Both the position numbers and the translations under genes were made by a program. The notes below the pieces were generated by a model. That model searched no databases. It saw only the letters and a program-made list of their open reading frames with translations, and was not told where the DNA came from. Positions 48,880-57,835 of a stretch of DNA of 64,000 nucleotides are shown here, piece after piece. Source of the stretch: Burkholderia pyrrocinia (GTDB lineage Bacteria > Pseudomonadota > Gammaproteobacteria > Burkholderiales > Burkholderiaceae); assembly GCF_018417535.1 (NCBI RefSeq), contig NZ_CP070977.1:2046001-2110000 (forward strand), written 5' to 3'. Each line of letters opens with the position of its first letter. Within the stretch, counting starts at the first letter, position 1.

Positions 48880-49986
48880 TTACGCGCCGAGCTCTGAATG
48901 GCCGCCGTGCGACTGCTTCGCGGTATCGACGCTCGCGTCGTCCTGCGGCGAGGTTTCCTTCGGCGCGGCCGTCTTCGCCGACGTCGCGGTTTCGAGCGTC
49001 GCATGCACGCGCTTCGCGCCGCCTGCCGTCACGGCGGCGGCCGTGACAATCGGCTTCGCCGGCGCCTGCGGTGCATTGACCGACACGCTGCGGCCGTGCG
49101 ACACGTCGCGCAGGCGGCCGCGCTCGGCCATCACCTTCGCACCGTATGCGGTGTCGTCGGGGTTCGTCGAGCCGTTGTACAGGCGCAGGCCGTTCGCGAG
49201 CGAGCCGCCGCGGGCAATGCAGTCCTTCAGCACGAGTGCACCGACCTGGAGGTTCGCAAGCGGCTGCAGTGCAGTATCGGTACCGCCGAAATACTCGAAC
49301 TTGTCGGAATGGACCTTCGACATGACCTGCATCAGGCCCTTCGCGCCGACGCCGCTTTCGGCGTACGGGTTGAAGCCCGATTCGATCGCCATCACGGACA
49401 GCAGCAGCAGCGGATCGAGGCCGACGTCACGGCCGGTCTGGAACGCGGCTTTCACGAGCTGGCCGAGCGGCTCCTGCGCGATGCGGTAACGGCGCGACAG
49501 ATAGGTCGCGACGAGCGCCTGTTCGCGGTTCGACGCGAGCGCACGATCGTCGCGCGCATCGGCCGCCACCCGCTGGGTCGGGATCAGTTTGGCAAGCGCG
49601 ACGGGCGACGGGCCGTTGCGGGCCGGATCGGACGCGTCGCCCTGCGCGGCGGCTTCCGGTGCGACGTCGAGGCCGACCGCAAGCGCGTCCGTTTCGGGGC
49701 TTTCTTCCTGCTGCGGCTGCGCGCCGGCAGGCGCGAAGTTCGGCAGCGGATGGCCGGTCAGCAAACGGGCCGGACCGGCCTGCACGGCCGCGGACACGAC
49801 CGGCATCAGCTTCGCGGCAAGCGTGCCGCGTACGGTTGGCAGCAGCCACAGTGCAAGTGCAACCGCGACAGCGAGACAGCCGACAACGCTGAATAGATGG
49901 TGACTGACACGCGTCCCGCGACGCAGCATGTTGCGCACGATTTGCGCATGCTGCTCAGTGGGACGCCACGATAACCAAGCGTTCAT
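48880..49986 (-). CDS. Lytic transglycosylase (SLT domain), membrane-anchored
   Basis: 368 residues. One N-terminal membrane helix (about 31-50) and a linker rich in Ala, Pro and Glu precede an SLT domain at about 185-300. Catalytic glutamate in LLLLSVMAIESGFNPYAESG, then VGAKGLMQVMSKVHSDKF and a late GSLANGLRLYNGSTNPDDTA. It cleaves peptidoglycan between MurNAc and GlcNAc. The C-terminal 65 residues are low-complexity. The promoter TTGCAC-N18-TTATAC lies 123 bp upstream, and a possible small RNA or leader lies beyond that. Confidence 0.9.
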   Translation of the reverse strand: MNAWLSWRPTEQHAQIVRNMLRRGTRVSHHLFSVVGCLAVAVALALWLLPTVRGTLAAKLMPVVSAAVQAGPARLLTGHPLPNFAPAGAQPQQEESPETDALAVGLDVAPEAAAQGDASDPARNGPSPVALAKLIPTQRVAADARDDRALASNREQALVATYLSRRYRIAQEPLGQLVKAAFQTGRDVGLDPLLLLSVMAIESGFNPYAESGVGAKGLMQVMSKVHSDKFEYFGGTDTALQPLANLQVGALVLKDCIARGGSLANGLRLYNGSTNPDDTAYGAKVMAERGRLRDVSHGRSVSVNAPQAPAKPIVTAAAVTAGGAKRVHATLETATSAKTAAPKETSPQDDASVDTAKQSHGGHSELGA

Positions 49987-50108
49987 TCAGATCATCTCCC
50001 ATGAACATGACTCGTGCGGCTCGCTCGGCTCGATGGCGAGACAGAATACGTGCCGCGGAATCACGACGCCGCACGCCTTGGTTGGGACGTGCAAGCATCG
50101 GGGAAACG

Positions 50109-50138
50109 GTATAAGTACCGTTCGGGGCCACGGTGCAA
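50109..50138 (-). promoter_or_regulatory. Promoter of the lytic transglycosylase gene
   Basis: On the minus strand TTGCAC (complement of 50133-50138), 18 bp, TTATAC (complement of 50109-50114). The -10 lies inside a perfect 7+4+7 inverted repeat (50105-50122, AACGGTA-TAAG-TACCGTT), a possible operator. Confidence 0.5.
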
Positions 50139-50193
50139 GAGGGCCGGCGCCTTCGCACAGTGGGCGAGACGGGCATACGCGGTGGCACCCACG

Positions 50194-50334
50194 CAAAAAA
50201 CCAGCGTCTGGTAGCGCTGGCTGGGACTACGACTAAAGCCGTCGAATACGCCGTGCAGGATTCGGCGGACGGTGACGCGCTGCGTCAAAGATCGGTGATT
50301 GGCGGCTCGAAGCCTTTTACCCTGCAGCCAATGT
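50194..50334 (-). ncRNA. Candidate small RNA or attenuated leader
   Basis: About 140 nt on the minus strand, starting near 50334, seven bases past a good -10, and ending at a hairpin followed by TTTTTT. The end is AGCCAGCG, an 8-nt loop and CGCTGGTT, a stem of 8 bp with one G:U. No convincing coding frame fills it, and it does not look like tRNA, 6S, tmRNA or RNase P RNA. The downstream transglycosylase has its own promoter at 50109-50138, which favours an independent RNA. If transcription sometimes passes the hairpin, the element would instead be an attenuator for that gene. Confidence 0.5.
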
Positions 50335-50340
50335 GAGCGG

Positions 50341-50368
50341 ATTCTAGCAGGGTTTTATAGATCGTCAA
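50341..50368 (-). promoter_or_regulatory. Sigma70 promoter of the candidate small RNA
   Basis: On the minus strand TTGACG (complement of 50363-50368), a 16-bp spacer and TAGAAT (complement of 50341-50346): five of six bases match at each hexamer. Among the best promoter matches in the window. Confidence 0.6.
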
Positions 50369-50378
50369 CACTATAAAA
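50353..50378. repeat. 8+10+8 inverted repeat over the -35
   Basis: TTTTATAG, ten bases, CTATAAAA: a perfect inverted repeat that encloses the TTGACG hexamer of the minus-strand promoter. Placement and symmetry are those of an operator for a dimeric repressor; the protein is unknown. Confidence 0.6.
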
Positions 50379-50582
50379 CATTGAAATCATAACAAAAAGT
50401 AATTTAAAACCGACCTTCAGATCGGAGGCCCCGTGCCGTAGGGCGTTTGCGCGCGGTCGACTTTTTTCTCGGCCGGGCGTCCATGCGGCGAGCCGGGTAA
50501 AATCGTCGGTCGATTCGGGGCCGCAGCCGGCCGCTGCGCCCGCCCACCGTCGCCCGCCCTGCGGGCGGCCCGGACCTTCTTC

Positions 50583-52139
50583 ATGAAATACAAAGACTTA
50601 CGCGATTTCATCCAGCGCCTCGAAGCGCTCGGCGAACTGCGGCGCGTCACGCAACCCGTGTCGCCCGTGCTCGAAATGACCGAGCTGTGCGACCGCGTGC
50701 TGCGTGCCGGCGGCCCTGCGCTGCTGTTCGACGCGCCGCCCGGCAATGCGTTTCCCGTGCTCGGCAACCTGTTCGGCACGCCGCGCCGCGTCGCGCTCGG
50801 GATGGGCGTCGATGCGGGCGACGACGCCGCGCTCGGTTCGCTGCGCGATCTCGGGCGCCTGCTGTCCGCGCTGAAGGAACCCGACCCGCCGAAGAGCCTG
50901 AAGGACGCCGGCAAGCTGCTGTCGCTCGCGAAGGCCGTGTGGGACATGGCGCCGAAGTCGGTCTCGTCGCCGCCGTGCCAGGAGATCGTCTGGGAAGGCG
51001 CCGATGTCGATCTGCACAAGCTGCCGATCCAGACCTGCTGGCCCGGCGATGCGGGGCCGCTCGTCACGTGGGGCCTGACGGTCACGCGCGGGCCGAACAA
51101 GTCGCGCCAGAACCTCGGCATCTACCGCCAGCAACTGATCGGCCGCAACAAGCTGATCATGCGCTGGCTCGCGCATCGCGGCGGCGCGCTCGACTTCCGC
51201 GAATTCGCGCTGCAGAACCCCGGCAAGCCGTATCCGGTCGCGGTCGTGCTCGGTGCCGATCCGGCCACGACGCTCGGCGCGGTGACGCCCGTGCCCGATT
51301 CGCTGTCCGAATACCAGTTCGCCGGCCTGCTGCGCGGCAGCCGCACGGAGCTCGCGAAGTGCCTGACGCCCGGCGTCGACACGCTGCAGGTGCCCGCGCG
51401 CGCGGAGATCGTGCTCGAAGGCTTCATCCATCCGCAGGACGGCACCCCTGCCCCCGCTCCGGCCGGCGCGCCGCCGCGTCCGGCCGGCAACGCGTCCGCC
51501 GCGTACGAGCACGCGCTCGAAGGGCCGTACGGCGACCACACCGGCTATTACAACGAGCAGGAGTGGTTCCCGGTGTTCACCGTCGAGCGCATCACGATGC
51601 GCCGCGACGCGATCTACCACTCGACCTATACGGGCAAACCGCCCGACGAGCCCGCGGTGCTCGGCGTCGCGCTCAACGAGGTGTTCGTGCCGCTGCTGCA
51701 GAAGCAGTTCACGGAGATCACCGACTTCTACCTGCCGCCCGAAGGCTGCAGCTACCGGATGGCTATCGTCCAGATGAAGAAGAGCTACGCGGGCCACGCG
51801 AAGCGCGTGATGTTCGGCGTGTGGAGCTTCCTGCGGCAGTTCATGTATACGAAGTTCATCGTGGTCGTCGACGAGGACGTGAACATCCGCGACTGGAAGG
51901 AAGTGATCTGGGCGATCACGACGCGTGTCGACCCCGTGCGCGACACGGTGATGGTCGACAGCACGCCGATCGACTATCTCGACTTCGCGTCGCCGGTCGC
52001 CGGCCTCGGCTCGAAGATGGGGCTCGACGCGACCAACAAGTGGCCGGGCGAGACGAACCGCGAATGGGGCCGCCCGATCGAGATGGATGCGGCCGTGAAG
52101 GCCCGCGTCGACCGGCTCTGGCAGGAGATCGGACTCTGA
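50583..52139 (+). CDS. ubiD: UbiD family decarboxylase
   Basis: 518 residues. prFMN-dependent decarboxylase; the best-known member removes CO2 from 3-octaprenyl-4-hydroxybenzoate in ubiquinone synthesis. [20 protein letters not shown] is the prFMN/metal-binding region, then [20 protein letters not shown] and [20 protein letters not shown], and a C-terminal [11 protein letters not shown] with the metal/substrate residues. A short Pro/Ala-rich insertion (about residue 288-305) is not in E. coli. The start at 50583 is the family N-terminus [10 protein letters not shown]. Confidence 0.95.
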   Translation: MKYKDLRDFIQRLEALGELRRVTQPVSPVLEMTELCDRVLRAGGPALLFDAPPGNAFPVLGNLFGTPRRVALGMGVDAGDDAALGSLRDLGRLLSALKEPDPPKSLKDAGKLLSLAKAVWDMAPKSVSSPPCQEIVWEGADVDLHKLPIQTCWPGDAGPLVTWGLTVTRGPNKSRQNLGIYRQQLIGRNKLIMRWLAHRGGALDFREFALQNPGKPYPVAVVLGADPATTLGAVTPVPDSLSEYQFAGLLRGSRTELAKCLTPGVDTLQVPARAEIVLEGFIHPQDGTPAPAPAGAPPRPAGNASAAYEHALEGPYGDHTGYYNEQEWFPVFTVERITMRRDAIYHSTYTGKPPDEPAVLGVALNEVFVPLLQKQFTEITDFYLPPEGCSYRMAIVQMKKSYAGHAKRVMFGVWSFLRQFMYTKFIVVVDEDVNIRDWKEVIWAITTRVDPVRDTVMVDSTPIDYLDFASPVAGLGSKMGLDATNKWPGETNREWGRPIEMDAAVKARVDRLWQEIGL

Positions 52140-52197
52140 GGCCGTACGGCCGGCGCCCGCCGGCCCGTGCATCCCACCCACCACCAGAACGACGAAG

Positions 52198-52866
52198 ATG
52201 AGCTTCCCCCCCGCCTCGATGCTGTCCGACGGTTTCTTTCTGTCGCTGTCGCTGTGTCTCGACATCGGCCTCGTGAACGTCGCAATGCTGTCGCTGACGC
52301 TGTCGCACGGCTTCCGGCCGGGCTTCTGGCTCGGCGTCGGCTCGTGCGTCGGCGATCTCGTCTACGCGGCGCTCGCGCTCGCGGGGATGGCCGTGATGCT
52401 GCAGTTCGAACCCGTGCGCTGGATCGTGTGGATCGGCGGCGGCGCCGTACTGCTGTTCCTCACGTGGAAGATGGCGCGCGAAGCGCTGGCGCCGGCCAAC
52501 GCGGCCGACGACGACGCGGACGATGCCCCGCCGCCGCGCGCGAGCGCGCGGCGCAGTTTCATGCGCGGGATGCTGCTCGCAATGTCGTCGCCGAGCGCGA
52601 TCCTGTGGTTCGCGGCGGTCGGCGGCGCGCTGATCGCGAAAGCCGGCGCGACCACGCCGGCCACCGCGTCGGTGTTCCTGTCGGGCTTCTTCCTCGGCGG
52701 CCTCGCGTGGACGCTCTTCATGTGCACGCTCGCGAGCCAGGGCCGCAAGCGCGCCGGCGCCGGGCTGATGCGTGCGTGCCACATCGCGTCGGCGCTGCTG
52801 TTCGCGTATTTCTCGTACAGCGTGATCGTCGGCGGCTACCGCGACCTGATCGTGCACGCGGCGTAA
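52198..52866 (+). CDS. LysE family exporter
   Basis: 222 residues, five or six membrane helices, inner membrane. LSLCLDIGLVNVAMLSLTLS and HGFRPGFWLGVGSCVGDLVY match the LysE/RhtB N-terminal region (G.R.G...GLG...GD). RSFMRGMLLAMSSPSAILWF, the second hallmark, carries the conserved SPSAxLWF. Members export amino acids or related small molecules; substrate unknown. It lies 58 bp after ubiD, perhaps co-transcribed. Confidence 0.9.
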   Translation: MSFPPASMLSDGFFLSLSLCLDIGLVNVAMLSLTLSHGFRPGFWLGVGSCVGDLVYAALALAGMAVMLQFEPVRWIVWIGGGAVLLFLTWKMAREALAPANAADDDADDAPPPRASARRSFMRGMLLAMSSPSAILWFAAVGGALIAKAGATTPATASVFLSGFFLGGLAWTLFMCTLASQGRKRAGAGLMRACHIASALLFAYFSYSVIVGGYRDLIVHAA

Positions 52867-52913
52867 GCCAAGCCGACCTGCACGGGCCGCGCGTCGAGCG
52901 GCGGCCCCAACGA

Positions 52914-52953
52914 AAAACGGCGCAGCGCCCCTCGCGGGACGTTGCGCCGTTTT
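52914..52953. terminator. Convergent intrinsic terminator
   Basis: AAAACGGCGCA (52914-52924) pairs with TGCGCCGTTTT (52943-52953); an 11-bp stem with A and T flanks, between the LysE gene and the convergent secreted protein gene. Confidence 0.85.
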
Positions 52954-52983
52954 GCCACGCGCGGTCAGGCCGCGCGGGACGCG

Positions 52984-53298
52984 TCAGCGACGCCAGTAGC
53001 CGTGATGGCCCCAGCCGCCGTAACCATGACGCCAGTACGGACGACCGTAGTAACCACCGTAGCCGCCGTAGCCGCCGACGACCACGGCAGGCGGCGGCGC
53101 ATAGTAGGCCGGTGCCGGTGCGTAGTAGACGGGCGGAGGCGGCGGCGCGTAGTACACGGGCGGCGGCGGTGCGTAGACGGGGTACGCGGGCGCAACCGGG
53201 ATACCGATGCCGACCCCGATCGACACGTGAGCCTGCGCGGCGCTTGCGACACCCAGGCCCAGCGCGGCGGCGGCGATGAACGGAATGAGCTTTTTCAC
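52984..53298 (-). CDS. Pro/Tyr/Gly-rich secreted protein
   Basis: 104 residues from the GTG at 53298. Signal peptide MKKLIPFIAAAALGLGVASA, cleaved near AQA-HV. The mature part is repetitive: VYYAPPPP-like units (three or four), then GGYGGYGGYYGRPYWRHGYG and WGHHGYW. No enzyme domain. Such proteins are predicted cell-envelope or surface proteins. AGGAG lies 7 nt before the GTG, deciding the start; a longer frame upstream reads through low-scoring sequence. It resembles the YXWGXW and tiny lipoprotein genes near 10 kb in composition. Confidence 0.82.
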   Translation of the reverse strand: MKKLIPFIAAAALGLGVASAAQAHVSIGVGIGIPVAPAYPVYAPPPPVYYAPPPPPVYYAPAPAYYAPPPAVVVGGYGGYGGYYGRPYWRHGYGGWGHHGYWRR

Positions 53299-53813
53299 TT
53301 CGATTCTCCTGCTGGAGCGGTATTTTTTGCGCTCCTGTCGGCAACGGCGGGCATGCACGTCGCATGGAAGCAATGTAGCGAAAACCCGCCCCTCGCGTGT
53401 CGCGCATTTGTTGCAAATTGCAATCGCACGCGGCCGGAGCCGCCGTGCAGCGCGGCTTCCGCAGCCTGCGGCGACCCTTGCGGATCGCGCGATTCCGTCC
53501 GACGAGTCGGGTCGCAACGCGACGGCCGGTCAGTCTTACCGGATACGGCGCGCGCGGCGGGCACGCGTACGTAATCAACGATTACAAATTTGAGACAAGA
53601 CGCCGACAATTCAAGACGAACGCCCGCGCGATGCATTTCGGGGTCGGATTTTAAAATCGCGATTCGACCGTGATGCAGGACGCAAATACGCGTGTGGATC
53701 GCACCGCATACCGGTAATGAATACATGGGTCCGCGCGGCAATCGACCTTCCGCGGCCGCGCCGTCATTCCTGCGATACTGGCGGCTGCTTCGTTTTCGCT
53801 TAAGTCCGCTGCC
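53299..53813. other. 515-bp gap with overlapping palindromes
   Basis: No gene supported; the open frames are Arg-rich and have no ribosome site. GATTTTAAAATC (53647-53658) and AATCGCGATT (53655-53664) are perfect palindromes that share four bases. The AT-rich 53575-53665 stretch probably holds promoters for one or both divergent genes. Confidence 0.45.
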
Positions 53814-54743
53814 ATGCCTCTCCCCGACACACCCCGCCTCGGCTTCATCGGCGCCGGCCGCCTCGCGCGCTGTGTCGCGCAGCGCTTCGCGCAGGCCGGC
53901 TTTCCCGTCGTCGCGATCGCGAGCCGCACGCCCGAATCGGCTGCGGCGCTCGCCGCGCGCATCGACGGCTGCCGGGCCGTCGACACGCCGCAGCAGGTCG
54001 CCGACGCCGCCGACCTGATCTTCCTGACGGTCCCCGACGACCATCTCGCGTCGACCGCCGCGGCGCTCCGCTTCGACGCATCGCACGCCGCCAGTCAGGC
54101 GGTCGTCCACTGCAGCGGCGCGTCGGCGGTCGCGCTGCTCGATCCGGCAAAACGGCAAGGCGCGGCCACCGGCGGCTTCCATCCGCTCTACCTGTTCGGC
54201 GGCACCGACGCCGACCTCGCGCGCATCGACGGCTGCTCGGTCACGATCGAAGCCGACGGCGCGCTGCACGCGACGCTGATGCGACTTGCTGCCGCACTCG
54301 GCTGCCATCCGCTGTCGATTCCGGCCGGCGGCCGGATGCTCTATCATGCGGCCGCGCACTACGCGGCAAGCTTCGCGCTGTGCGGACTGTCGGAAGCGGT
54401 CGAGCTGTGGCGCGGCCTCGGTTTCGACGAGGACGCCGCGCTGCGCGCGCTGCTGCCGATGCTAGCCGGCACGATCGAGACCGCGCGCGACAAGGGGCTC
54501 GCGAACGCGCTCGCCGGCCCCGTGTCGCGCGGCGATACGGGCATCGTCGAACGCCAGCTCGCGCTGCTCGAAGCGCGCGGCGGCGATCACGCGATGCTGT
54601 ACGCGCTGATGACGCGCCGCGCGGTCGCGCTCGCGGCGAAGCGCGCCGTGCCGCCGGCGTCGCTGCCGGCGCTCGCCGAAGCCGTCGAAACGTCGCTCGC
54701 GCGCGCGGCCGCGCACCCCTCCCCGCCGCGAGACGAGGCGTGA
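53814..54743 (+). CDS. Rossmann-like / DUF2520 domain oxidoreductase
   Basis: 309 residues. N-terminal NAD(P)-binding Rossmann fold (LGFIGAGRLARCVAQRFA at residues about 9-26; DLIFLTVPDDHLASTAAAL). C-terminal DUF2520 all-helical domain with GGRMLYHAAAHYAASFALCG. The layout resembles pyrroline-5-carboxylate or F420-dependent reductases, but the reaction is not known. It probably begins a short unit with yggT 77 bp downstream. Confidence 0.9.
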   Translation: MPLPDTPRLGFIGAGRLARCVAQRFAQAGFPVVAIASRTPESAAALAARIDGCRAVDTPQQVADAADLIFLTVPDDHLASTAAALRFDASHAASQAVVHCSGASAVALLDPAKRQGAATGGFHPLYLFGGTDADLARIDGCSVTIEADGALHATLMRLAAALGCHPLSIPAGGRMLYHAAAHYAASFALCGLSEAVELWRGLGFDEDAALRALLPMLAGTIETARDKGLANALAGPVSRGDTGIVERQLALLEARGGDHAMLYALMTRRAVALAAKRAVPPASLPALAEAVETSLARAAAHPSPPRDEA

Positions 54744-54819
54744 TAAGGTGTCGGCCGATGCGCCGCCATCCGGCGTTGGCGGCCGCACGCTACTCGACTG
54801 TAAAAAAAGGATGCCAACG

Positions 54820-55383
54820 ATGTTCGGCGAGATCGCCCGTTTTCTGCTCAATACCGTCTTCACGCTGTTCGGCGCCGCGCTGATCCTGCGCGTCTGGATG
54901 CAGGCCGTCCGCGTGCCGCCGTACAACCCCGTCACGCAGGCCGTGCTGCAGGCGACCAACTGGCTCGTGCTGCCGCTGCGCCGCGTGATCGCGGGCGTGC
55001 GCGGCATCGACTGGGCCAGCGTCGTCGCCGCGCTGCTGACCGCGCTCGTCTACGTCGTGCTGATGGTCGTGATGGCCGGCTTCGATCCGGCCGCGGTGAT
55101 CCCGACGCTCGTCGTGGTCGCGCTGCTCACCGTCGTGAAGTGGGCGCTTAACCTCGTGATCTGGATGACGATCCTGATGGCGCTGCTGTCGTGGCTCAAT
55201 CCACGCTCGCCGGCGATGCCGATCCTCTTCCAGCTCACCGCGCCGTTCCTGAACCCGCTGCGCCGCATCATCCCGAACCTCGGCGGCATCGACCTGTCGC
55301 CGATCCTGCTGTTCGTGATCGTGCAAGTGCTGCTGATGATCGTCACGCGCGCCGCCGTGTCGCTGACGATGTTCGGCATCTGA
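54820..55383 (+). CDS. yggT: YggT family integral membrane protein
   Basis: 187 residues, two YggT repeats each with two membrane helices. ALILRVWMQAVRVPPYNPVT, then NWLVLPLRRVIAGVRGIDWA, and in the second repeat ALLSWLNPRSPAMPILFQLT with FLNPLRRIIPNLGGIDLSPI. YggT members are linked with osmotic stress or cell division, without a firm activity. The start at 54820 places AAGG nine bases ahead; an ATG nine bases earlier sits on the ribosome site. Confidence 0.92.
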   Translation: MFGEIARFLLNTVFTLFGAALILRVWMQAVRVPPYNPVTQAVLQATNWLVLPLRRVIAGVRGIDWASVVAALLTALVYVVLMVVMAGFDPAAVIPTLVVVALLTVVKWALNLVIWMTILMALLSWLNPRSPAMPILFQLTAPFLNPLRRIIPNLGGIDLSPILLFVIVQVLLMIVTRAAVSLTMFGI

Positions 55384-55408
55384 CGCCCCTGGGTGCGATG
55401 CTTCACAC

Positions 55409-55759
55409 CTAGGCCGCCGGCCCCTGCGCCGGCGGTGCGCCGAGCGTGTCGATCACGCCGAAGCGCGCCGGAATCATCGCGTAGCACACGCGCACCTTCT
55501 CGTGCGACAGCCGTTCGAGCAAACGCTGCGCTTCGTCCTCGGTGACGATGAATTCGACCTCGATCGCGAGCGAACCCTGCAGTTCGAAGAAGCGGTCCTC
55601 GTGCAGCACGCGATGCTGGCCGAAGCCGGCCATCGCGCGAAACGCCGAACCGCCCGCGACGCCCATCCGGTTCGCCTCCTCCAGCAGCCATTCCCACAGC
55701 GGCTTCCAGTGCAGCCGGTGCTGCTCGTGCAGGTAGAAGCGCAAGAAGATCCTGTCCAT
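55409..55759 (-). CDS. DUF190 family protein
   Basis: 116 residues. MDRIFLRFYLHEQHRLHWKP, VAGGSAFRAMAGFGQHRVLH, IEVEFIVTEDEAQRLLERLS: the DUF190 pattern, related to PII-like small ligand-binding proteins. DUF190 genes often lie next to crcB, as here (23 bp apart, same strand), so a link with fluoride resistance is plausible. CGGAGGGAG precedes the ATG at 55759. Confidence 0.9.
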   Translation of the reverse strand: MDRIFLRFYLHEQHRLHWKPLWEWLLEEANRMGVAGGSAFRAMAGFGQHRVLHEDRFFELQGSLAIEVEFIVTEDEAQRLLERLSHEKVRVCYAMIPARFGVIDTLGAPPAQGPAA

Positions 55760-55782
55760 CGCTCCCTCCGATGGCGGCACGC

Positions 55783-56169
55783 TCAGGCCGCCGCGAGCCA
55801 CGCGCGCGCGGTCCACATGCCGAGCGCCGTCAGCGCGAACGATCCAGTCAAGTGTAGGGCAGCCACCGCAAACGCCCATCCGAATTCGCCCTCGAGCGCG
55901 TGCGTCATCACTTCGACCGAATAGGTCGAGAACGTCGTGAGGCCGCCGAGGAAGCCCGTGATCACGAACAGCCGCCACTCGGGCGGCAGCCCGACGCGAG
56001 CCGTGAACACGACGGCGGCAATGCCGATCACGTAGCCGCCGATCAGGTTCGCCGCGAGCGTGCCGAGCGGCACGGCGGGAAAGAATTCGTTGAGCGCGAG
56101 GCTCAGGAACCAGCGCAGCAACGCGCCGAGCCCGGCGCCGACGAAGATCGCGACGATCGAATAGAACAA
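55783..56169 (-). CDS. crcB: Fluoride ion channel CrcB (Fluc)
   Basis: 128 residues, four membrane helices. Dual-topology dimer that exports fluoride. [38 protein letters not shown] and [18 protein letters not shown] with the GGxTTFSTF Phe/Ser/Thr pore residues and central Na+ site. The TTG at 56169 is preferred: GAGGAG lies 5 nt upstream and the protein has the family N-terminus, whereas the GTG at 56175 lies on the ribosome site. I see no fluoride riboswitch in the 5' region. Confidence 0.93.
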   Translation of the reverse strand: MFYSIVAIFVGAGLGALLRWFLSLALNEFFPAVPLGTLAANLIGGYVIGIAAVVFTARVGLPPEWRLFVITGFLGGLTTFSTYSVEVMTHALEGEFGWAFAVAALHLTGSFALTALGMWTARAWLAAA

Positions 56170-56587
56170 GGGCACTCCTCGCTGACGACGCCGCGCGGCG
56201 GATGCGGCCGACGCTGAACTGTATGCGGAATCGCGCCGCGGCGGCAATGCCGGCGGAGCGGGCCGTCGTGCGCCGGATCGTGCCGCCCCCGCATGATGCA
56301 TTTCATTATTCCCGCGAGTCCGACACATTCGATATTTTCCGACGCATTACGCAGGACATTACGAATCAATTCAAAATTGATCGATTATTTACAAGCCTTT
56401 TTAAAAAATCGATAACGCAGCCTTATCCGTCGCACGTCACTCCTGAAAACCCCAAAATTTCACGGGGATTCCGCGTAGTTTCCCTTATCAGACATTCCCG
56501 TATCCGGCCGATATTCCATCCAATTGACTTCGCCGATTTTGTAAACTTGTTTCGCCAACCTACTCCATCGACATGGAGACTCGAAAA
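56170..56587. other. AT-rich divergent region, crcB and sedolisin
   Basis: About 415 bp; the right two-thirds are distinctly AT-rich. TCAATT-CAA-AATTGA (56366-56380) is a 6+3+6 inverted repeat, followed by ATCGAT repeats about 25 bp apart. No gene seen. A likely site of regulated transcription for the secreted protease. Confidence 0.5.
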
Positions 56588-57799
56588 ATGAACAATATCC
56601 GCCTGTCATCCATGTTGATTCCTGTGCTGTGCGCGTCGCTGCTCGCATCGAGTGTCGCGCTCGCCGACGGCAACGGACCGCCGTCCTACGTCGAAGGCAA
56701 CCGCGCGCCGAAAGGATACGCGCGCCCGCCGTTCCACACGAAGCCGCGCGCGAGCACGGCCACGGTATCCGGCCTCACGCCCGCGCTCACCCGACACGCA
56801 TACGGGTTCGACACGATCGCCAACCAGGGCGACGGGATGGTCGTCGCGATCGTCGATGCATACGACGACCCGAAGATCGAGGCCGATCTCGGCGTGTTCA
56901 GCAACGCGTTCTCGCTACCGGCCTGCACGTCGTCGAACGGCTGCTTCACCAAGGTGTACGCACACGGTACACGGCCCAAGACCGATTCGGGCTGGGCGCT
57001 CGAGATGTCGCTCGACGTCGAATGGGTGCACGCGATCGCGCCGAAGGCCAAGATCATGCTCGTCGAGGCCGCGTCGGCCAGCTTCAGCGACCTGCTGGCC
57101 GCGGTCGACGTCGCGGTCAAGCGCGGTGCGTCGGTCGTGTCGATGAGTTTCGGCGGCAGCGAGTTCAGCAGCGAAACCGGCTTCGACAGCCACTTCAACG
57201 TCGCGGGCGTCACGTTCGTCGCATCGTCCGGCGACAGCGGCGCCGGGACCGATTACCCGGCGGCGTCGCCGTACGTGGTGGCGGTGGGCGGCACGACGTT
57301 GTCCATCGATACGTACGGCAACTACGTCGGCGAGGCGGCGTGGAGCGGCAGCGGCGGCGGCGTGAGCACCCTCGAGGCCGAGCCGGCCGGCCAGACCGCG
57401 TGGCCGGTTCCGGTCGCCGGCAAGCGCGGCGTGCCCGACGTCAGCTACGACGCGAATCCGTCCAGCGGCTTCGCGGTGTACGACTCGGTCACCTATCAGG
57501 GGCAGGCGGGCTGGTTCCAGGTCGGCGGCACGAGCGCGGGCGCGCCGCAATGGTCGGCGCTCGTCGCGATCGCGAATTCGCTGCGCGCGGCGGCCGGCAA
57601 GAGCCGGTTGAGCGGCACCTACGACTCGCTCTATACGGTCGGGAAAACCGCGTACGGCAGCGACTATCACGACGTGACGACCGGGTCCAACGGCAGTTGC
57701 GGCAGCGTCTGCAACGCAGCGGGCGGCTACGACTACGTGACGGGTCTCGGTTCGCCGCAAGCGCCTGCGCTCGTGCAGGCGCTCGTCGCCCGGCCGTAA
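56588..57799 (+). CDS. S53 family (sedolisin) secreted serine protease
   Basis: 403 residues. Signal peptide MNNIRLSSMLIPVLCASLLA, cleaved near VALA-DG (about residue 27). Catalytic Glu and Asp in SGWALEMSLDVEW (E-x3-D), oxyanion Asp in VASSGDSGAGTDYP, and Ser in GGTSAGAPQWSA. The C-terminal calcium site region is DYHDVTTGSNG and YDYVTGLGSPQ. Sedolisins normally carry a propeptide of about 180 residues; here only about 50 residues separate the signal from the catalytic domain. GGAG lies 10 nt before the ATG at 56588. Divergent from crcB, single gene. Confidence 0.92.
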   Translation: MNNIRLSSMLIPVLCASLLASSVALADGNGPPSYVEGNRAPKGYARPPFHTKPRASTATVSGLTPALTRHAYGFDTIANQGDGMVVAIVDAYDDPKIEADLGVFSNAFSLPACTSSNGCFTKVYAHGTRPKTDSGWALEMSLDVEWVHAIAPKAKIMLVEAASASFSDLLAAVDVAVKRGASVVSMSFGGSEFSSETGFDSHFNVAGVTFVASSGDSGAGTDYPAASPYVVAVGGTTLSIDTYGNYVGEAAWSGSGGGVSTLEAEPAGQTAWPVPVAGKRGVPDVSYDANPSSGFAVYDSVTYQGQAGWFQVGGTSAGAPQWSALVAIANSLRAAAGKSRLSGTYDSLYTVGKTAYGSDYHDVTTGSNGSCGSVCNAAGGYDYVTGLGSPQAPALVQALVARP

Positions 57800-57835
57800 C
57801 CGCGCGGCCGTCGCCGGCCGGCCCGTGGCGTGGCG

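Noticed and set aside
50061..50288. 75-codon minus-strand frame within the candidate small RNA region
   Set aside because: It runs through the intrinsic terminator and the transglycosylase promoter, has no ribosome site and no domain, so a coding role is less likely than a non-coding one.
52984..53200. Repeated GTAGTA/GCGGCGG units taken for a CRISPR-like array
   Set aside because: The repeats are codons for Tyr, Pro and Gly in a repetitive secreted protein, with no constant repeat and spacer structure. No CRISPR array or cas gene is in the window.
56170..56330. Fluoride riboswitch upstream of crcB
   Set aside because: No recognisable crcB-motif core or pseudoknot in the short 5' region; the sequence there is GC-rich and partly overlaps low-complexity DNA.
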